Positions 25,804 through 41,200 of a DNA stretch of 64,000 bases are shown here, piece by piece. Position 1 is the stretch's first letter. Every line of letters starts with the position of its first letter. The translations under genes and the position numbers were made by a program. Origin of the DNA: Litomosoides sigmodontis (lineage: Eukaryota; Nematoda; Chromadorea; Rhabditida; Onchocercidae); assembly GCA_963070105.1 (NCBI GenBank), contig OY718808.1:7861398-7925397 (forward strand), in the 5' to 3' direction. The notes below the pieces were generated by a model. It did no database searches and was not told the origin of the DNA. It saw only the letters and a program-made list of their open reading frames with translations.

Positions 25804-28800
25804 TTGCTGTGCGGATGCGGAAGAGATACACAAACAATCGGAAACACAGTTTGCCGTTTCAAACGATGGCAGCCATAGAAATAAATACAAGGAAATGATC
25901 GCAAAAATGAAAGTGAATGACGATGAAAAATATGAATGAATGTAGTCGTTTATCGTTCAGACATCGATGATAGGGAAATCGAAAATTAGGAAACTTACAC
26001 AACAATGAAATAACATCGTAGATGAAAGCTCCTGTATAAAAACATGCAAATTATGTCAACATATTGCAATAATACGCAGAATACGCCAGAGGATCACCAT
26101 ATATATCGCATTAAAAGGAATAATTATTTGGAAATGGATCTTTCTCAATGTCACAGTCTCACGAAGATAACACACTGCCTTGAATCACTAGAAACTTCCC
26201 GCAACACAAATTATGAAAAGATGTTGTAGTTAAATTTTATAAAATGCTGAATGCACATGCACTCCTCTTATCGGAAAACTAAATTTAAATCATAAAATGA
26301 AGTGATTAAATACGCTAGCCTTCTCATCCTAAACTTAGATGAACCAATCTTAGCTTAGGTGAACCAATTTAAGATTGAAATTTAGTGCACAAAATAGGTA
26401 AAAGAGAGTGCTACTTGACTTTGACAGGAGTTACTTTGAAAGACATCGTTACAAAATCGACCAGAACTTATACACAAACGTATTGCTGGAATTGGCTCAT
26501 AATTTAGAAGTGAAACGGTGACGGAAATTTCGCGCAAATACAGTCAAATTGCTAGGAAATACAGTATAAAAAAAATCCGTTAAAATCAATCATCTTACTC
26601 ATGAAAACCGTACATCCCAGTCGTACAGTCCTATCTCACAATAGTAAGCATAAATTTGATACTATTGTTGTATGTATTTTAACCGCATAGGTTGGTCTCC
26701 TATACTCTTGTTACTCTTTTAGTTACGCTTTTAGCTAAGCTAAACAGTTTCATGTAAACTTATCAAATAATTCATTTTTAAAAGTTTTAATTTTTTCATT
26801 TAACATTTTGAAACTTACAAAGTGTTAGTTGATCAACTAAAATTGTCGTCAAAAAGAAAGAAAATGAAAGATGTAATATAAATGCATATGGAAACAACGT
26901 GACGTGTACTTAAAATTGTTATCTGTCATATGATTATTTGATGTATGTAAGATTGACAGTACGGAAGAGATAGACGCTCAAGTTCGTAATGAAAATGTAA
27001 AATGTTCAACTCATTAATTATTTCCGACGAAGAATTTCGAACATTTTCTATTTTCGTGACCTTTTCGTTTACTATCTGCCCTTTTGATAAATATTTTCAA
27101 AAAGTACAATTCAATTTGCTAATGACTTCATTGATTAAATGATCATTCCCATTTTTGTAAAATTTAGAAGTAAATAAAGGTGTAGTAGACGTCGATGGAA
27201 ATCTCTCCGACATAGTCACACAATCAGTTTGAGAATGTTTCACCAAAAAAAGAAAAAAAAATCATAGTCCATATTTTTCCACGTTTGATTTACACATCAT
27301 CGATTTCTCACCAATCCTTCACGAAGAAAAAAAACCAAAAAAAAAAATAAAACTGTCCTCAACATGAATATCCATCCTGTCGGCGTTGCTGCGGTTAAAT
27401 CAGACTATCTAATGAATTCAACGCCTTCTGCGATGGGATTAATATCAAATGTACCGCGTAGATATTTGAAATATTTGTTGATTTGCCATCAATACGACGA
27501 TCACTTTTGTTGCCAATTAAATGAAATCGATGAATTTCAGTGACAAAAGAGAATCAATGAAACGTACAAAGAAGAAGACAATCGAATAATTTAATTATTA
27601 ACGAAGCAAGTTCGATTAGTTAATTGTTTAATGAGAAATGAAAGAAGGATGAAAGATGATGACAAACAGTGACCTGATAATACTATTGAATGCTTACATT
27701 GAAAATATTAACTAAGCTTATGGGAGGTTAAATACTTTTAAATGAAGTAAAAGTTTATGCAATGGAAGACAGATGGGAGCAGTGTGACTCATCAAAATAT
27801 ATGCAATAATTATTGCTAAACAGACACGAAAGGAACGGAAATAATTTCAGGAATTTCATAATTCTTAAGGTGTTCTTAATAACGATCTTAATTTTTTTTT
27901 GTTTATTTCATGCTTACTTTTAATGGTGCGACCTTAACCTTAGGACATTAAATTAATTTCATTTCAATTTGTTGATTTGCTTCATTAGCCTATACACTTC
28001 CTTCCCTGCAACATATTCATTGACAACCACAATTCTCGCTTTTTTTTACAATCATCAAATAAAACAACAACAATAAAAAAAGAGGAAGAAGCGAAATATT
28101 ATTTAGAAATTCGTCTACTACACATCTTTTGCACTATATTTCTTCTTCCTACCACTTTTACTTATCCATTTCTCTCAGTTCGTTTTCTGTCATATTTTTG
28201 AAAAGAAAAAAAAAAATTTGGCTTTACGCTGAAGACGTCGTGCTGTGAAATATAAAATAAGGGAAGAATTGATTTGAGCCAATAAAAATTTTGTGAAAAC
28301 TCGTTTTTGGCACACTTTAAATAGTATCATTATGGGGTGATTTGACAATTTTTCCTAGAAATAATTGTAAAATAAATGAAAATTTCCAGAAAAATTTCTC
28401 TCCTTTTCTTCCAACAACATGTAATAATATAATAAAAAAAAAAAGAAGAAAACATGTTGCATGAAATTCTATGCAAAATGTCTTTGGAAGGAAGCCATCT
28501 GAATTTTTCTAATTTAAAATAATAATTATTCTTAGAAATGAATCAAAAAGTATGAAAGATTAAAATGTGATAATTTGAGTTGACCCTCTACAACTAAATT
28601 CCCTTTTATTTATGTAAATAAAAATGGTTTATTTGAATGGAAATCTTTCAAAAGAATTTTATGTCATTTAAAAATTTGTTGATTCTGCTTGCTTCAACAG
28701 AATTTCCGCATCTCACATTGTTAGTCTGCCAAATCAATCGTTCGTCGTACGATGTGTTTATTGCACGATCAATTGAAGTTGTTATTAATGAATGGAATAA

Positions 28801-31610
28801 TTAATGATGTACGCTAAGAGCATTTCATCGAATTACATTTAAGATGATAAATGCATTAAAAAATTTATGTCAAAATGTAAACAATTTAAAAGTTTTCATT
28901 TTAAAAATATCATGCTAAATCATGGAAAAGATCCCTTGTAAAATGATGTGAAAAGTGTTATTAAAAATATAACGTCAATTAAGGGTAATTGTTAGATTGC
29001 GGTACTATAACGTGACGTAATTACACGTGAATGTTACGCTGAACTGCACCGCACTCTGTTTCACGTCCTCAACTTGTCTTACTGTTTGAGAAATGAATTT
29101 GAGGAAAAATAAAATGATTATTTGAAACAACATTCGATCAGAAATTTAACTTATGGATTTTTCAGCACTAAATTTCTGAAATGCGTAAAAGTTATAAAAA
29201 AAAAAATTGTTGTATTTTTCAACAACAAAAAAAAAACAACTATCTTTATCGAATAGTAAGCAATAATTTAATTCGCAAGTTAGCATTAATACCTTAGCGA
29301 CGTCTATCTCATAGTAATCAATGCTACAATTATAAGGTATTGTGTATTTCTGTCAGCTAATCTAAAAAATTTTTTCAAATCAAAGCAGACTAAATGAAAT
29401 TAATTATTAAATTATGAAATTTGCAAAAATGCTTTAGCATTCATGGGAAAAGGAAATTTTCATTGATGCGACAACGCTCGAGGAGAAATTTCTCTGTCGC
29501 GTAAAAATGCTAAAATTTAGGAAGAAAATGAAAAGTCACTTCGGAAGGAACAGGTAGAGAGAAATGAGCGAAAGAACAAGGAAGACTGTAATTTATTTTA
29601 GACAATAATACATGTATAGTTGGTGGAATGATTTGAATTTTTCCAAAAAATGATGCCACCGACTGTTCCTTACAGATCGCTGTAGTCTATAATACTGACA
29701 ACAATTAAAAAGGAAAAAAAGAAACGCTTCATTTCTCTTCTGCAATTCTTTTTGTCCTCTCTATCTCTCTCCCTCTCCCTCTCTCCGAGTTTTAAGGAGT
29801 AAAATTATGCCATTAAATGCATGTGTTCATTGAATGGTTCAGTAATTTGACTATAAGGATTGAAATTCAAAATCTTTCATTTAACTTACTAGTTTTTCAG
29901 TTCTATTTATAGCCCCTCTTTTTTTTTTTAACAGTTCTCTCATTTATTCAGAAATAACGCATCAAATAAATCACTCAGACTTGCTTTGAAATAGAGTTTG
30001 AAAGATTTCAATGAAACTGTTTTTTTTCTCTTAAATTATTCTTAGTACAATAAAAAATTTTTTCTCTTAGTATTTTCCTTTTTTTCCACAAAAATTAAAT
30101 TCTAAAAGCAAATAGCTCTGCTTTTTAAGCGTTTAGAAAAACGAAAAATTTTTTTAATACTTTTTTTTGTAAAAAAAGTTAAAAAAATTTTTTGTTTGTT
30201 AAAACTATTCAGAAGAAAATTACTTTTCATCAAATAAGTAGGCAAGTTTTACGGAAAGAGTAAAAACACAAAGGCTAAAAAATAATTTTAAAAATTTCAA
30301 TTTAATCCCTTTGTTGACATCGTAAAGTTAGCATAAAAAAAGGAAGGAGGAGTAAAGGGAAGTGCTGGCTGCTTATTAATTAATCGCCACGCCTTTTATT
30401 TTATGTCTGAGAGATAGAGTGTTTAAATGTAAATGAAATTTCAAATTATATATTAACTACTAAATTAAAATAGGAAAAATAACGAAGCTATTTGCTACCA
30501 CACACGCACTGGATCATTTTACACTGATTAGGTCATTTGCGCTCAGCCGGTGGAGAAATAAAACACTGTTGCAGCAATTCGCTCACAGTCACATTTGAAG
30601 ACAATTAAATTTCTTTTGCAATTTAAATTGAGCACTGTAAAAAATGTGAGGGCATAGCTAAAAAAAAGTAACTGTTCCACTGAGGGCTTTTATGACATCG
30701 GCAAATTGCAAAAGTCAAATTTTTAAACGGAACATTTTCCGCTCATCGATATAGATTGTAATAATGTCTAACCTAAATGAGCATATTTAAAGCGTTCACT
30801 TCGATTCCATTTGGCAGCATGCTGTTAGCCGACAAATTCACTCACTTATGAGTTATATTGAAAAATAAAATAAAAGGGAAAAAAAAGTGAAATGCAATTT
30901 TTATGAATTCCTCAAGCAAGCAATTTTCATTATAATGAAACTAAATTGAAAGATTTAAATTTGGAAAAAAAAGATCAAATTAGCCAAAACCGAATTATGT
31001 GATGTAGTATGAAAGAAAAAAATGGTTAAATTTTTAAAAAACTAAAAATTGATAGAAAAAATTAACGAAATGGCAATGCAAAATCGATATCGTTTATTTA
31101 TTATAAAATAATTTCAAATCAAATAATTAGTTAATAATTCTATTCATAAATCTGATAAAATAAAAATTAAAATGTAAAATGTATTATGAAAGGTGCGATT
31201 ACATTGTTAAATTCAAAACTTTAATTTAGAGAATGAGATGCGAGGAGTGCTTTTAAAATATCAAAATTGTTATGAGTGCCTTTGTTTAGCAGACACATTT
31301 CACCTTTGTCATCGTCAACAGGTATATTCGTTTTGTTCCAACGCTGTCATATGCTTGTTTAATTAACTGGTCAAACAATGATAAATTTATGTGAAAAAAT
31401 AAAACTTTATTTTTTGAATTTTTGAAATTACGAAAATATAAAAACCATAAAAAATTTCAAATTTATTGCTTTTTAATTCCTATAAATATTAGATGATTGA
31501 GAAAATTTATGCTGAATTGAGCCGCAATTGATTTTAAATTAAACTGGCAAGAAATTATATTTTATGAAAGTGATATTTTATGAAATAATGTATTGTAGCA
31601 GTTCACTAAC

Positions 31611-31651
31611 AGAGAAAGAGAAAGAAAGAGAGAGAGAGAAAGAGGGAGGGG
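31611..31651. repeat. GA-rich microsatellite
   Basis: Imperfect (GA)/(GAAA) purine tract of about 40 nt; similar GA tracts recur in the intergenic regions of this window. Confidence 0.85.
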
Positions 31652-32909
31652 AAGCAAAAGACTGAATTCATTAAAATGTTCCGTTTTAGCAAAAGTAATC
31701 CAACAAATCTTATGCTAAAAAAATTTAATTAATGCGAAATTTCTTGAATACTAAGAGAAAACGATTTAGGACGTATACGTTTATGTTCACATTCCAAATC
31801 AATCCTTCTCTCTCCCTGTTCCCCTCTGTAAATGAAACAATGTCCATAATTCACTGACCACCTATCACCTTTCTCGTCCATAGCTAATTGTCCACTGTAA
31901 TGATATTAATGTCAATTAGCATAAGCAACAATAACAAGAACAACAGGTGTCATACAGTTAAGACAATTTAAAATTTTCATCAATCTTTTAATGTTTGCTT
32001 ATAAATCGAATAGTACTCGTTGCATTCAACTCATTCAACAATGCTAACAAATATGGAAGAGAGAAAATGCAGGTTTTTTATATAATTTTTTTTTTGAAAA
32101 AAATTGTTTACCAAATGAGAATTGTAGGAAAATGCGAACAATAATTTTTATACGAAAATTTTAAGAGCAAAAATAAATTTTACATTTGTAGAAAAAGTTA
32201 TTAATAGAATGACGAGAGAATAAATGGCGAAAATTTCCTCTCAAAAACATTTAAATAGATTGAAAAGTTAAATGTATTCAAATGATCAATGAATTATTGT
32301 AAGTGATTTTCCGAAAATAAAAATTGAATTTGATCTGAAAATTTTCTTTCAAAATGGTACAAATAGTATTTGGATGGGACGAGGAAGAAATGAGAGTTCT
32401 ATTAAATTCCACCTTTTAGCTTATTTTTCAATGTATTGTTTTCATTAACTAATTATTTTCATTTAACATCCTTTTGCTAAACATTTTCCAATCTTCCCAT
32501 CCACACCTTCTCCCCACCTGCTTGTGTGAAATGACAAGCAATAACTTCCATCCAAATACTAAATAATTTTCTAAGAAAAAACATTCATTGGTCATTTGCC
32601 CTTATTCATACAAATTTACACTTAAGAATTTACATAAAATTTGCAAGAAAAAGGGAATATATGAATTTTAAATTTACACTCATTGTAAATTCTAAAAATT
32701 CATTCACTCATTTTTTTTAAATTACAGAAGAAAAAAAAATCAGTTCAATTAAAGAACTTTTAAATCGCGGTAGATGAATGGTGTAGTAATAGCAGAATAG
32801 CAATAGCTATCGCTATGATGAAATTCACTTTTAAACTTGACATCTCTCTCAGAGAGCGTAGCGTGCATAACCTTTGATCCTTTCAATTTAAAAATTGCTG
32901 CAAGTGAGC

Positions 32910-32927
32910 GAGAGAGAGAGAGAGAGA
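32910..32927. repeat. (GA)n microsatellite
   Basis: Nine uninterrupted GA units followed by a purine-rich tail. Confidence 0.85.
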
Positions 32928-33389
32928 CGGAGGGAAAGGAAAAAGAGAAGGTATAACACTAATAGTAGCATCATTATTACTAACGGCAAATGTCAAAGGT
33001 GAAAGATAAAAGCACAAAAAACGAAAATTCAGCTCATTTCTCATCCGGCCACTAAATCCGGTCGTTCGCTATGCTGTTGCTGTTATCCTATCGCTAATGA
33101 AATATCATGGCTAATTAAAGTTAATAAAACTCATTCGTCATCACTGAATCAGTATGATTAATTATGGCAAGCATACATTTACAACTGTCACTGTACATTA
33201 TTCCACTCTATAGTGGACCAATTAAGTGGAAATGTGCTCACTCAACCGGATGTTTGTTCCAGCAAACCGGATGGAATGCAAACAAAAGATATGTGTATAT
33301 TTGTGAGGAGTCACTCATATCTTTGTTGTTGTTGTTATTGTTGACCTTTTACCAAATTGAAAATGTCATCAGGGATTGATGAACGCATA

Positions 33390-33409
33390 TGTGTGTGTGT
33401 GTGTGTGTG
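33390..33409. repeat. (TG)n microsatellite
   Basis: About ten TG units. Confidence 0.9.
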
Positions 33410-33570
33410 CGAAATATTGATTTTTTGCAAAATTTCAAAATTTTGATTTGTGATTTTAATTGTGAAAATGAACGTGTTTTTTTTTTGTTATTAAAGTTAA
33501 ACAAAAAAGAAGGGACCGAAAAGAAAAAAGGTTGAAGGATGATGAGGACGAACTGAACATAATAAGGTCA

Positions 33571-33634
33571 TCATCCATCCATCCATCCATCCACCCATCC
33601 ACCCATCCATCCATCCATCCGTCCATCCGTCCAC
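33571..33634. repeat. (ATCC)n tetranucleotide repeat
   Basis: About fifteen ATCC-type units with a few ACCC and GTCC variants. Confidence 0.92.
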
Positions 33635-34378
33635 TTCCGTCTACTTCATATTCTCTGATAGTTTTTGTTATGGTAATTTCTATCGACTCCTAATGGCATT
33701 CAACATCATCACCGTCGCTGTGAGTGAAGGTGAAATGATGTCGTAGCAATAACTCTTATTGAATATACGAATTTCACAATTGAAATTATCCATCATAGGA
33801 CGGAAGAGTGATAATCGCAAAGATGAAAGAATGTTAGAAATTAGAGGGTAAAAGTTATAACCAATTAGCATAACACATAAAGATTGCAAATTTCATTCTT
33901 AAAATTTTACATTTTTATTTCTATGATATTTTTCTATTTTTATAATATATTTTTTGTTTTTAAACTTTTTTTTATATTTATATTTTTATATTATTTTTCA
34001 AAAAGAAAATGAATTCAAAGATTTGAAATGAGTACGAATTTAATACAAATTTAAAACGTTTAATTTACATGATTTTTTCAAAATTTTTAGCTTCAGGCAA
34101 AAAAACACGTGTAAATTTGATTTGATGGCAATGAAGATTCGAGAATAAAATTTTGCTCACTTTAAATTGCTAGCTAATAAAAGCAACTAGTGTAAATTAT
34201 ATTGTTAACTAACAAAAATGACTAGTGAAATGAAATGTTAGGGAGAAAGGTACGATGAACGGAGTTTAAAATGGAATTTTAAAGAAAAATTCAGTAGAAA
34301 TTTAATTAATCCGTGTAATTCAACTAATTCAAGGTTCTGTAATGGATCGTATAAGATAGATGGAAATAATTTGCAAAC

Positions 34379-34471
34379 CTGATGACCACTTTCATCCCTT
34401 ATATTCTTCATCAATAAATGCAATTGTTCATCAGCGGTCATAAATATTCGTCGGCGCAAAAGTCGCTTCAT
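34379..34471 (-). CDS. Possible orphan coding exon (low confidence)
   Basis: ATG-initiated 31-codon stretch ending at CAG|GTTTGC, a good donor in phase 0. It reads MKRLLRRRIFMTADEQLHLL and continues MKNIRDESGHQ. The surrounding 190 bp is more GC-rich than its neighbours and open in more than one frame. FMTADEQLHLL loosely recalls the N-terminal helix of the parathyroid-hormone-type class B receptors (xMTKEEQIFLL), but I found no exons for the Cys-rich hormone-binding domain or the seven helices downstream. It may be part of an unassembled gene or a chance frame. Confidence 0.2.
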
Positions 34472-37400
34472 CGATGTTGGTAATCTCGTAGTGCGCTTGA
34501 GAGTGTTCGTGAAGAAGATTGAATATCACAGAGGTGACGGAAATGTTGCATAATAGCAGTATCTAAGTTTGAAAAAAAATTTTTAAATGAATAAGTTTTA
34601 CTTGTGCCATGCAAACAGGTGAAACGCATGCTTTACAACAGTACGAACAAAAAGAATGAGATAGTCTTCTAAGATGCATTAAGAGTGGGTGGACGGATTA
34701 AGGCAGATATTATAAACTTAAATGATTAATATGATATATTGAAATGAATTTCATTTCTTGTATTTCTTTCTTCATTCAATTTCATTCGAAATAACTCAGA
34801 TAACTTCCAAAGTAGTCGTTTTGATCCAGCAGATTACTCAAAAAATATAGCTTTTCCGCAAGAGAAAGTGGTAAATAAAGATGTCTAACAAAATTAAGTA
34901 CAACTCAAACATATGAAAGGTTTAATTTTAATATCATTTAGTGATATCTGAAAATTAATTGCAGTAATATGAAATGAAAAATTTATCAAAATTTCAACTC
35001 GTATTTCATGCGAAATAATGCCTAAGTCGTAAAAATTAAACGATTTTAGACGCCAGTTGCATTCATACATTAATAATTTGAAAAATTTAAAATGATTGTA
35101 TAAATTTAACGATTTGTTCGATAAATTAATCTCGCAAAGTGGAGAATTTTGAAGGAATGAAATAGATATCGCACCAAAGTAATAAACTAATTAATATGAT
35201 CGGAAACTTTAGGAAATTATTATACAAGTAGACAGGCTTTTGCAGTCAAAAGATTCAATGATACTATGATTCTGTAAGCAACCTTTTAAAAAAACTTTAA
35301 TAAATTAGAACTATCCGTCAGTTTACCTACGACGATAGACGAGCAATTAATTAATAGGAAGTGAAGATATACAAATAGATTACTGGTAATTTAATTCTTT
35401 ACACATATATGAAATAGTTGGAGAGGGGAAGGGGAAGATAGAGAGAGAAAGGGAGAACTAATTGGTTGATTAATTTAATTCTATTATCTGCCTTGACATA
35501 AATACTAATTTCATTTTTTTTTTACAAAAAAAGAATAATGTTTTCTATACCATTAATAGTCGATTAAATTGCAAAATATTTCGTCTAAAAAAATTTGAGT
35601 AAATTGTAGCTAAATCAAACTTGGGATAATAGATTGAAATGTTTGAAAAAAAAAATTTTTTAATTTTATCTTATAATTAAGCTAAATTTATCGCAAAATA
35701 ATCAAATCGTTGAAAATTTAAATTTCAGCTAAACTAAAAAACTTAGCTCAAAATAAATGACAAAATTTGCAAAACAAATTAAACTTAACATTTCAACTTG
35801 AAACTAAATCTATTTGAACATAACTCAAATAAATTTCAAGCATTATAGCGCTTGCCATTGCAATATTCACAGAGAGGACACCTGTCACCAGAAAAAAAAA
35901 AGCCAATGATGCGATATTGCCGTAGCAATGACCTTAGCAGGCGGCGTGTGTTGCCCATCGATACCATAGACTGAATGAATGTCAACTGCGCGTCCCATTC
36001 CCTTCGCGCAGTGAAAAACGTAGGAAGCAAGCGTAGCGTTCAATCGAATTTCCTCCCTCACGTGTGAATGCATCAAAGATCGACAATGAATGAAAGTCTA
36101 TTTAGGCGTTTGGCATCAATTCGTTGAAAATTCCAGTGAATCTCTTTCACTTCAATTAATTGAACGAATAGCTTCACTGTGCAATAGCTGAGGCAAAAAT
36201 TTTATTCTGCTAATTAAGCTTAATTAATTAATGATTTTGTGGTAAATTAGCAATTGGCCAAATGGAAAATTTGTTATCGCTTATGTTTTGTTGCACAGCA
36301 TTTTTTGGTCCTTTCATAATTTTATCGTTCGCAAAAAAACATCAATTATGAAATAAATTATTGAAATTTTTAAAATGTATTCCTTCTACGATAAAAAAAT
36401 GTACACGAACAAATTTTCATTAAAATTTAACAATTTCATTAGAAAAATAAATTTCCGTTTTTTTTTTTCAGATATCAAATTTTAAAAATGCCAAATCAAA
36501 AACAGTTCATTCATTATCGTACATATTTGTTGACATTATTTCTCCTATTAACAGTGAAATTAGTGGATGCATTAGAATAATGAAATATTTGAGAAATGAG
36601 CGAAATTCCTATAATTTGCAATTTCGTTATTTCAGTTTCATTTTAGAATAACAAACATTGAGTAGTGTGAAATTGAGGTTGTGGAGGATTTCATTATTTT
36701 CACAAATAAACCTATTTCGAGAGTTTTATGGAATTTACCTGTCAGATTGAAATGACAAATGATATTTTGGCGATAACATAACTACGCCTAGGACAGTTCG
36801 ATGATCATTACCAATAAATGATAAATTGAAATTTTATTTCTAGGAAAAAATTACACCGAAATAAAATAGTGGAAGGAAGAGAAAGTCAAATGACAAATTT
36901 ATTGTTTAGAACAATCTAATGAAAAGTGTTCTGGGATTAACTGAGGCGGAAAATTAAAGAATGCATAATTTCAAGTTTGAAAAACGATTTATATTCATAA
37001 AAGGAATCAGGAGTTAATCGAAAATTTAATTGCGGAACAGCGCTGTGAAATTGAAATGTTAAGTATCGATATTCTAAATTGTCGATGAAGTAAATTACTT
37101 ACTTGTTGTAGCAAGAAGAATTTAAAAACTTCAAATGAATCAGACAAACAAATCTTACAAACTACTTGCTTTTTGTTGGAAGAGATCAAATGCTAGGGGT
37201 GAGTGCGACTTAAATACCATTAACATTATATTCAAATTTGGAATGTAAAACTAATTTATTGGTTATGCTTATCGTAATGCGCTTACTTTTCAACGTGGTA
37301 TTGGAGTGGGCGTGATTGTCAAAATACTAGAACTGAGACGAGTTATTCCCCTCCTTTTTCCCCACTTCATTTTTTTAAATGATGAAAAAATTGATAAATT

Positions 37401-37856
37401 GAGAGGAGAAGAAAGAGAGCTTCTCCACTCCTACACGCATTAACATAAATGTCCTCACACTCAAACGATCTCATCAATATCAAAGGAGGACATGCAAAAG
37501 AATTTTAATTTTTAACTGAATTGAATTGAAGGTGAAATTTTATGCTCAATGCGTTTTGTCTAATAGTTTCTTATCAGTATCAGTATATGGTAGATAAGAT
37601 GACTGATACCTTTCCAAACAGATATTATTATTGTCCACATAAATATCAAAATAGAACGAATATTCGTTAAATTCATTTCAATCAATCGAATCACAATTTC
37701 TAGTTCCACATTAATTGTTGCAGAAATTAATTTCGACGAAGAGTATTGCAATGTTACGAACGACTAAAGGAACATTTTGAACTTAACATTGTATACATTT
37801 GAATTATCAAAAAAAACGTTTCTTTTTGCAATAATGAATAATAATTATTAGTACTT

Positions 37857-38205
<349 letters not shown>

Positions 38206-41200
38206 TAATAATGATAAATGATATTGTAACTTTTTCGACTTCTTTTAATGCTAAAATTCGACGATTGCAATTGGAATGAATGAATGGATTTTTGGTGTTC
38301 TAGGACGATCAAACGATCAGATATGTTGCAGAGAAATCATTTCGATGATCGTATCTTTTCATTTTGTACACGTGCAGGCACACGGACGCACACACAACTG
38401 AAGAAGGTACGATGGGCTGAGAAACAGTTCGGCGTCGTAACTCTGTCGTCGAATTGTCAACAGTAATTGAAGAGAGACAGCTGCGCACTCGGTAATTATA
38501 TAGTAAATGAAGCGTGCAGCAATTTCTATCGTCAAAACGCAGTGTCGACGAAGAATTCGTTTCTTACGTGCAAGCATTGAAACTCATTTGAATAGCAATA
38601 ATTTTGTATTTTAATTAAAAAGTTAAATGAAGGTGATAACTGCTAACTGATGAGGTATCGTAAGCAGCAATAATAAAAAAACTAAAGCCAGAAAACAACG
38701 ATTAGTAGAGTGGTGTGGAGTAGTGTTTGCTGAAATTCATTTAAAAGCACAAAAATGAAAGAGTGTTTACATTTGGTATGGAGAGATCGAATTTCTTACT
38801 CGTAAACATGAAATATTTGAATTCAATTCATATTTGGAAATGAAAATTGATACTTGTTGTTTGTCTGAGCTGACCATTTAGTTCTTCTTGGAACATTTTA
38901 AATTTGCATACTTACGGTGACTTGGAATTTTCCTTATTCCAATGTGATTCAATGAATTTCAGCAAGAATTAAGTTACATTCATATCCTTCCAATCTTTAA
39001 GTACTTCACTTTGAAAACACAATTTCAAGTTACTCTACGTTCCGCACATTTCAATCCGTTTCAATCCGTCATTCTACTACCAATCTATCATTCATGCAAA
39101 TAACTTACCACTTGTTAAATGCTTCACTTCATAGATAAGAGAAGACAAAGCATAGAGCATAAGAAACAATTTTTTAAATGGCCAAGAACCGGTGAAGTAC
39201 AAGGACAAAGATCAACTAACCTTACTTTTATTTACTTCCATTACCGATGACATATTTGGAATTTCATTTCTTTCCTTCAAAATTTTGCTTCTTTGCGTTC
39301 GACTTCCACGTAAAACTGGTCGCTTCGATACTATTGTAAAATTTCTTTTCACTAAATATTTTTTATAAACTAATTATTGTGCATTAGCATATATAAAAAT
39401 CTTAAAAAACTAAAATTGGCTTAATCAATTAATTAATTTGTATTGAAATCTGAAATGACCATTTAAACACCTACTTCCACATGCAGTAGATGATCTGGTT
39501 GTCTTACGAGTGAAACTTGAACCGATGCGTCAGCTTTTCACGTCCGTAACCAATATTATGCTAAGTATTCAGCCAGAAGAACGTGAATAATACTTGTTCA
39601 ATGCAAGCCAGACAAATGTGCCACTAGCAATGGAAATTGAACATGTGATCTCTGCAACAGTTTGAAACGAAGTGATGTGTATGCGAAATTTAAAAATTTA
39701 AAATTTCCAAAATACTACTGGCCTGTTAGTTAAGCTGAATGGAAATTTAATGACCAAAATGAATTGCGCAAATAATTTTCACATTACTTATAACTTTCAA
39801 AATATGTGAAATGCAGAAACAGATAGTTCATAGCATTTCAAGTGCAAGCAAAATTACACAATTTAAAATTACGTTGAAATTAACCAAACAATACATCAAA
39901 ATCGCAATGTATGATTAATGATTGTCCGAGTTTTTGCAAATAATGGATGAGAAATTTTGTAAAAAGAAGACGAAACAGTAATTTTGCCGCGAAAATTATG
40001 CAAAACTAAAATTGCCACCGTTTATAGCATCCGACAGGTAAACAATGATCGATGAGATTCAGATGCCCTCTCAATTCATAAATTTCCCGCTTTTCAAATG
40101 CTCTCCTTTGAGAACGAGCGGCAGAATGAAAAAGGCGATAAACTTGCCCACTCATTGGAAAATTCCAGAGAGAATCCAATCCAACAAGTACAATATCCCT
40201 TAAGTTAACTCATAAGAAAACAAAAAAAAAAATGAGATGAGCAATAGGCTAACTAAACGATGTGGTCAGTTTGTGATGCTAGGTTAGATTCGTAAAGAGT
40301 ATTCTATTTCGGATAAATTCATTTAAATAGCCATTGGTTTAGAAAGGTTTGCGAAGCACACCACACCACTAATGATATACGATGCCAAATATCGAGTGCA
40401 ACTCTATCCGATTCCAGGAATCTCCTATATGCAGGACAAGACGGAGTAGCTAGCGGGCGGATGAAAGCTTACGAAATGAAGCAGTTGTTAGAGCAACATA
40501 GGTTTAATTCACTGATTTATGGGATAGTTTTGTTGATGCACAATATTAAATCTCAACCATTGGTCAGTGGAAAAGATCTGGCTGTGATTCAAATTCTTAA
40601 TATAATAACAATATTATCATTATTACTATTATTATTTCGGTATTGAAAGTAACTGGCACAGACTGCTTTTGATAAACGCCGACATTAAAGAATAACCAAA
40701 ATAGGTGAAAAATTACGGATAAATGCAAAAGATAGAAGATTGAAAAAAACTCATTTATCGCAAATTTAAAAGTTAATTTTTAAGCTATTCAATTAATTAC
40801 TATTTAACCACTTTTCCTATTTAAGTTGTAGTTTGATTGCTTTATTTAATAAGCTTTGCAAATTGTTAGAATGTTACACTTCGTTGATTACCGTAACAGT
40901 TTAGCTGCTCAATTTAATGATCAATTAATTAATTTTAAATTTTAGCACAAAAAGCTTTTTAGCATATGGCAATTGGTCAATTACGCCAACATTGCAACTT
41001 TCGAACATTGCTTTGCCAATTGGCAAGTTATAATGTTTTCTCTGCCACATTATGCACTTTTAATTATGTTCCTAATTTAATTTCAATTTTGCTGTAGAAT
41101 TTTAAATTATAACGCTTTATACAAATCTGTCCTAATAGTTTAAAAATTCCACAATTGGATGCATTTGTAGAAAAAAAAATTTATCGCTGTAATTTGCATA

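Noticed and set aside
27365..27544. 59-codon plus-strand ORF starting MNIHPVGVAAVKSDYLM
   Set aside because: No splice partner, no family resemblance, and the opposite strand is open too; not enough support for a gene.
31839..31894. Minus-strand 56-nt possible exon encoding GQLAMDEKGDRWSVNYGH, loosely like a segment of NMDA-type receptor ligand domains
   Set aside because: Well-placed splice sites, but none of the other receptor exons (pore helix, ligand core) are visible in the window; treated as chance or an unassembled fragment.
40040..40203. About 52-codon plus-strand ORF starting MIDEIQMPSQF
   Set aside because: Short, isolated and unlike any family I know.
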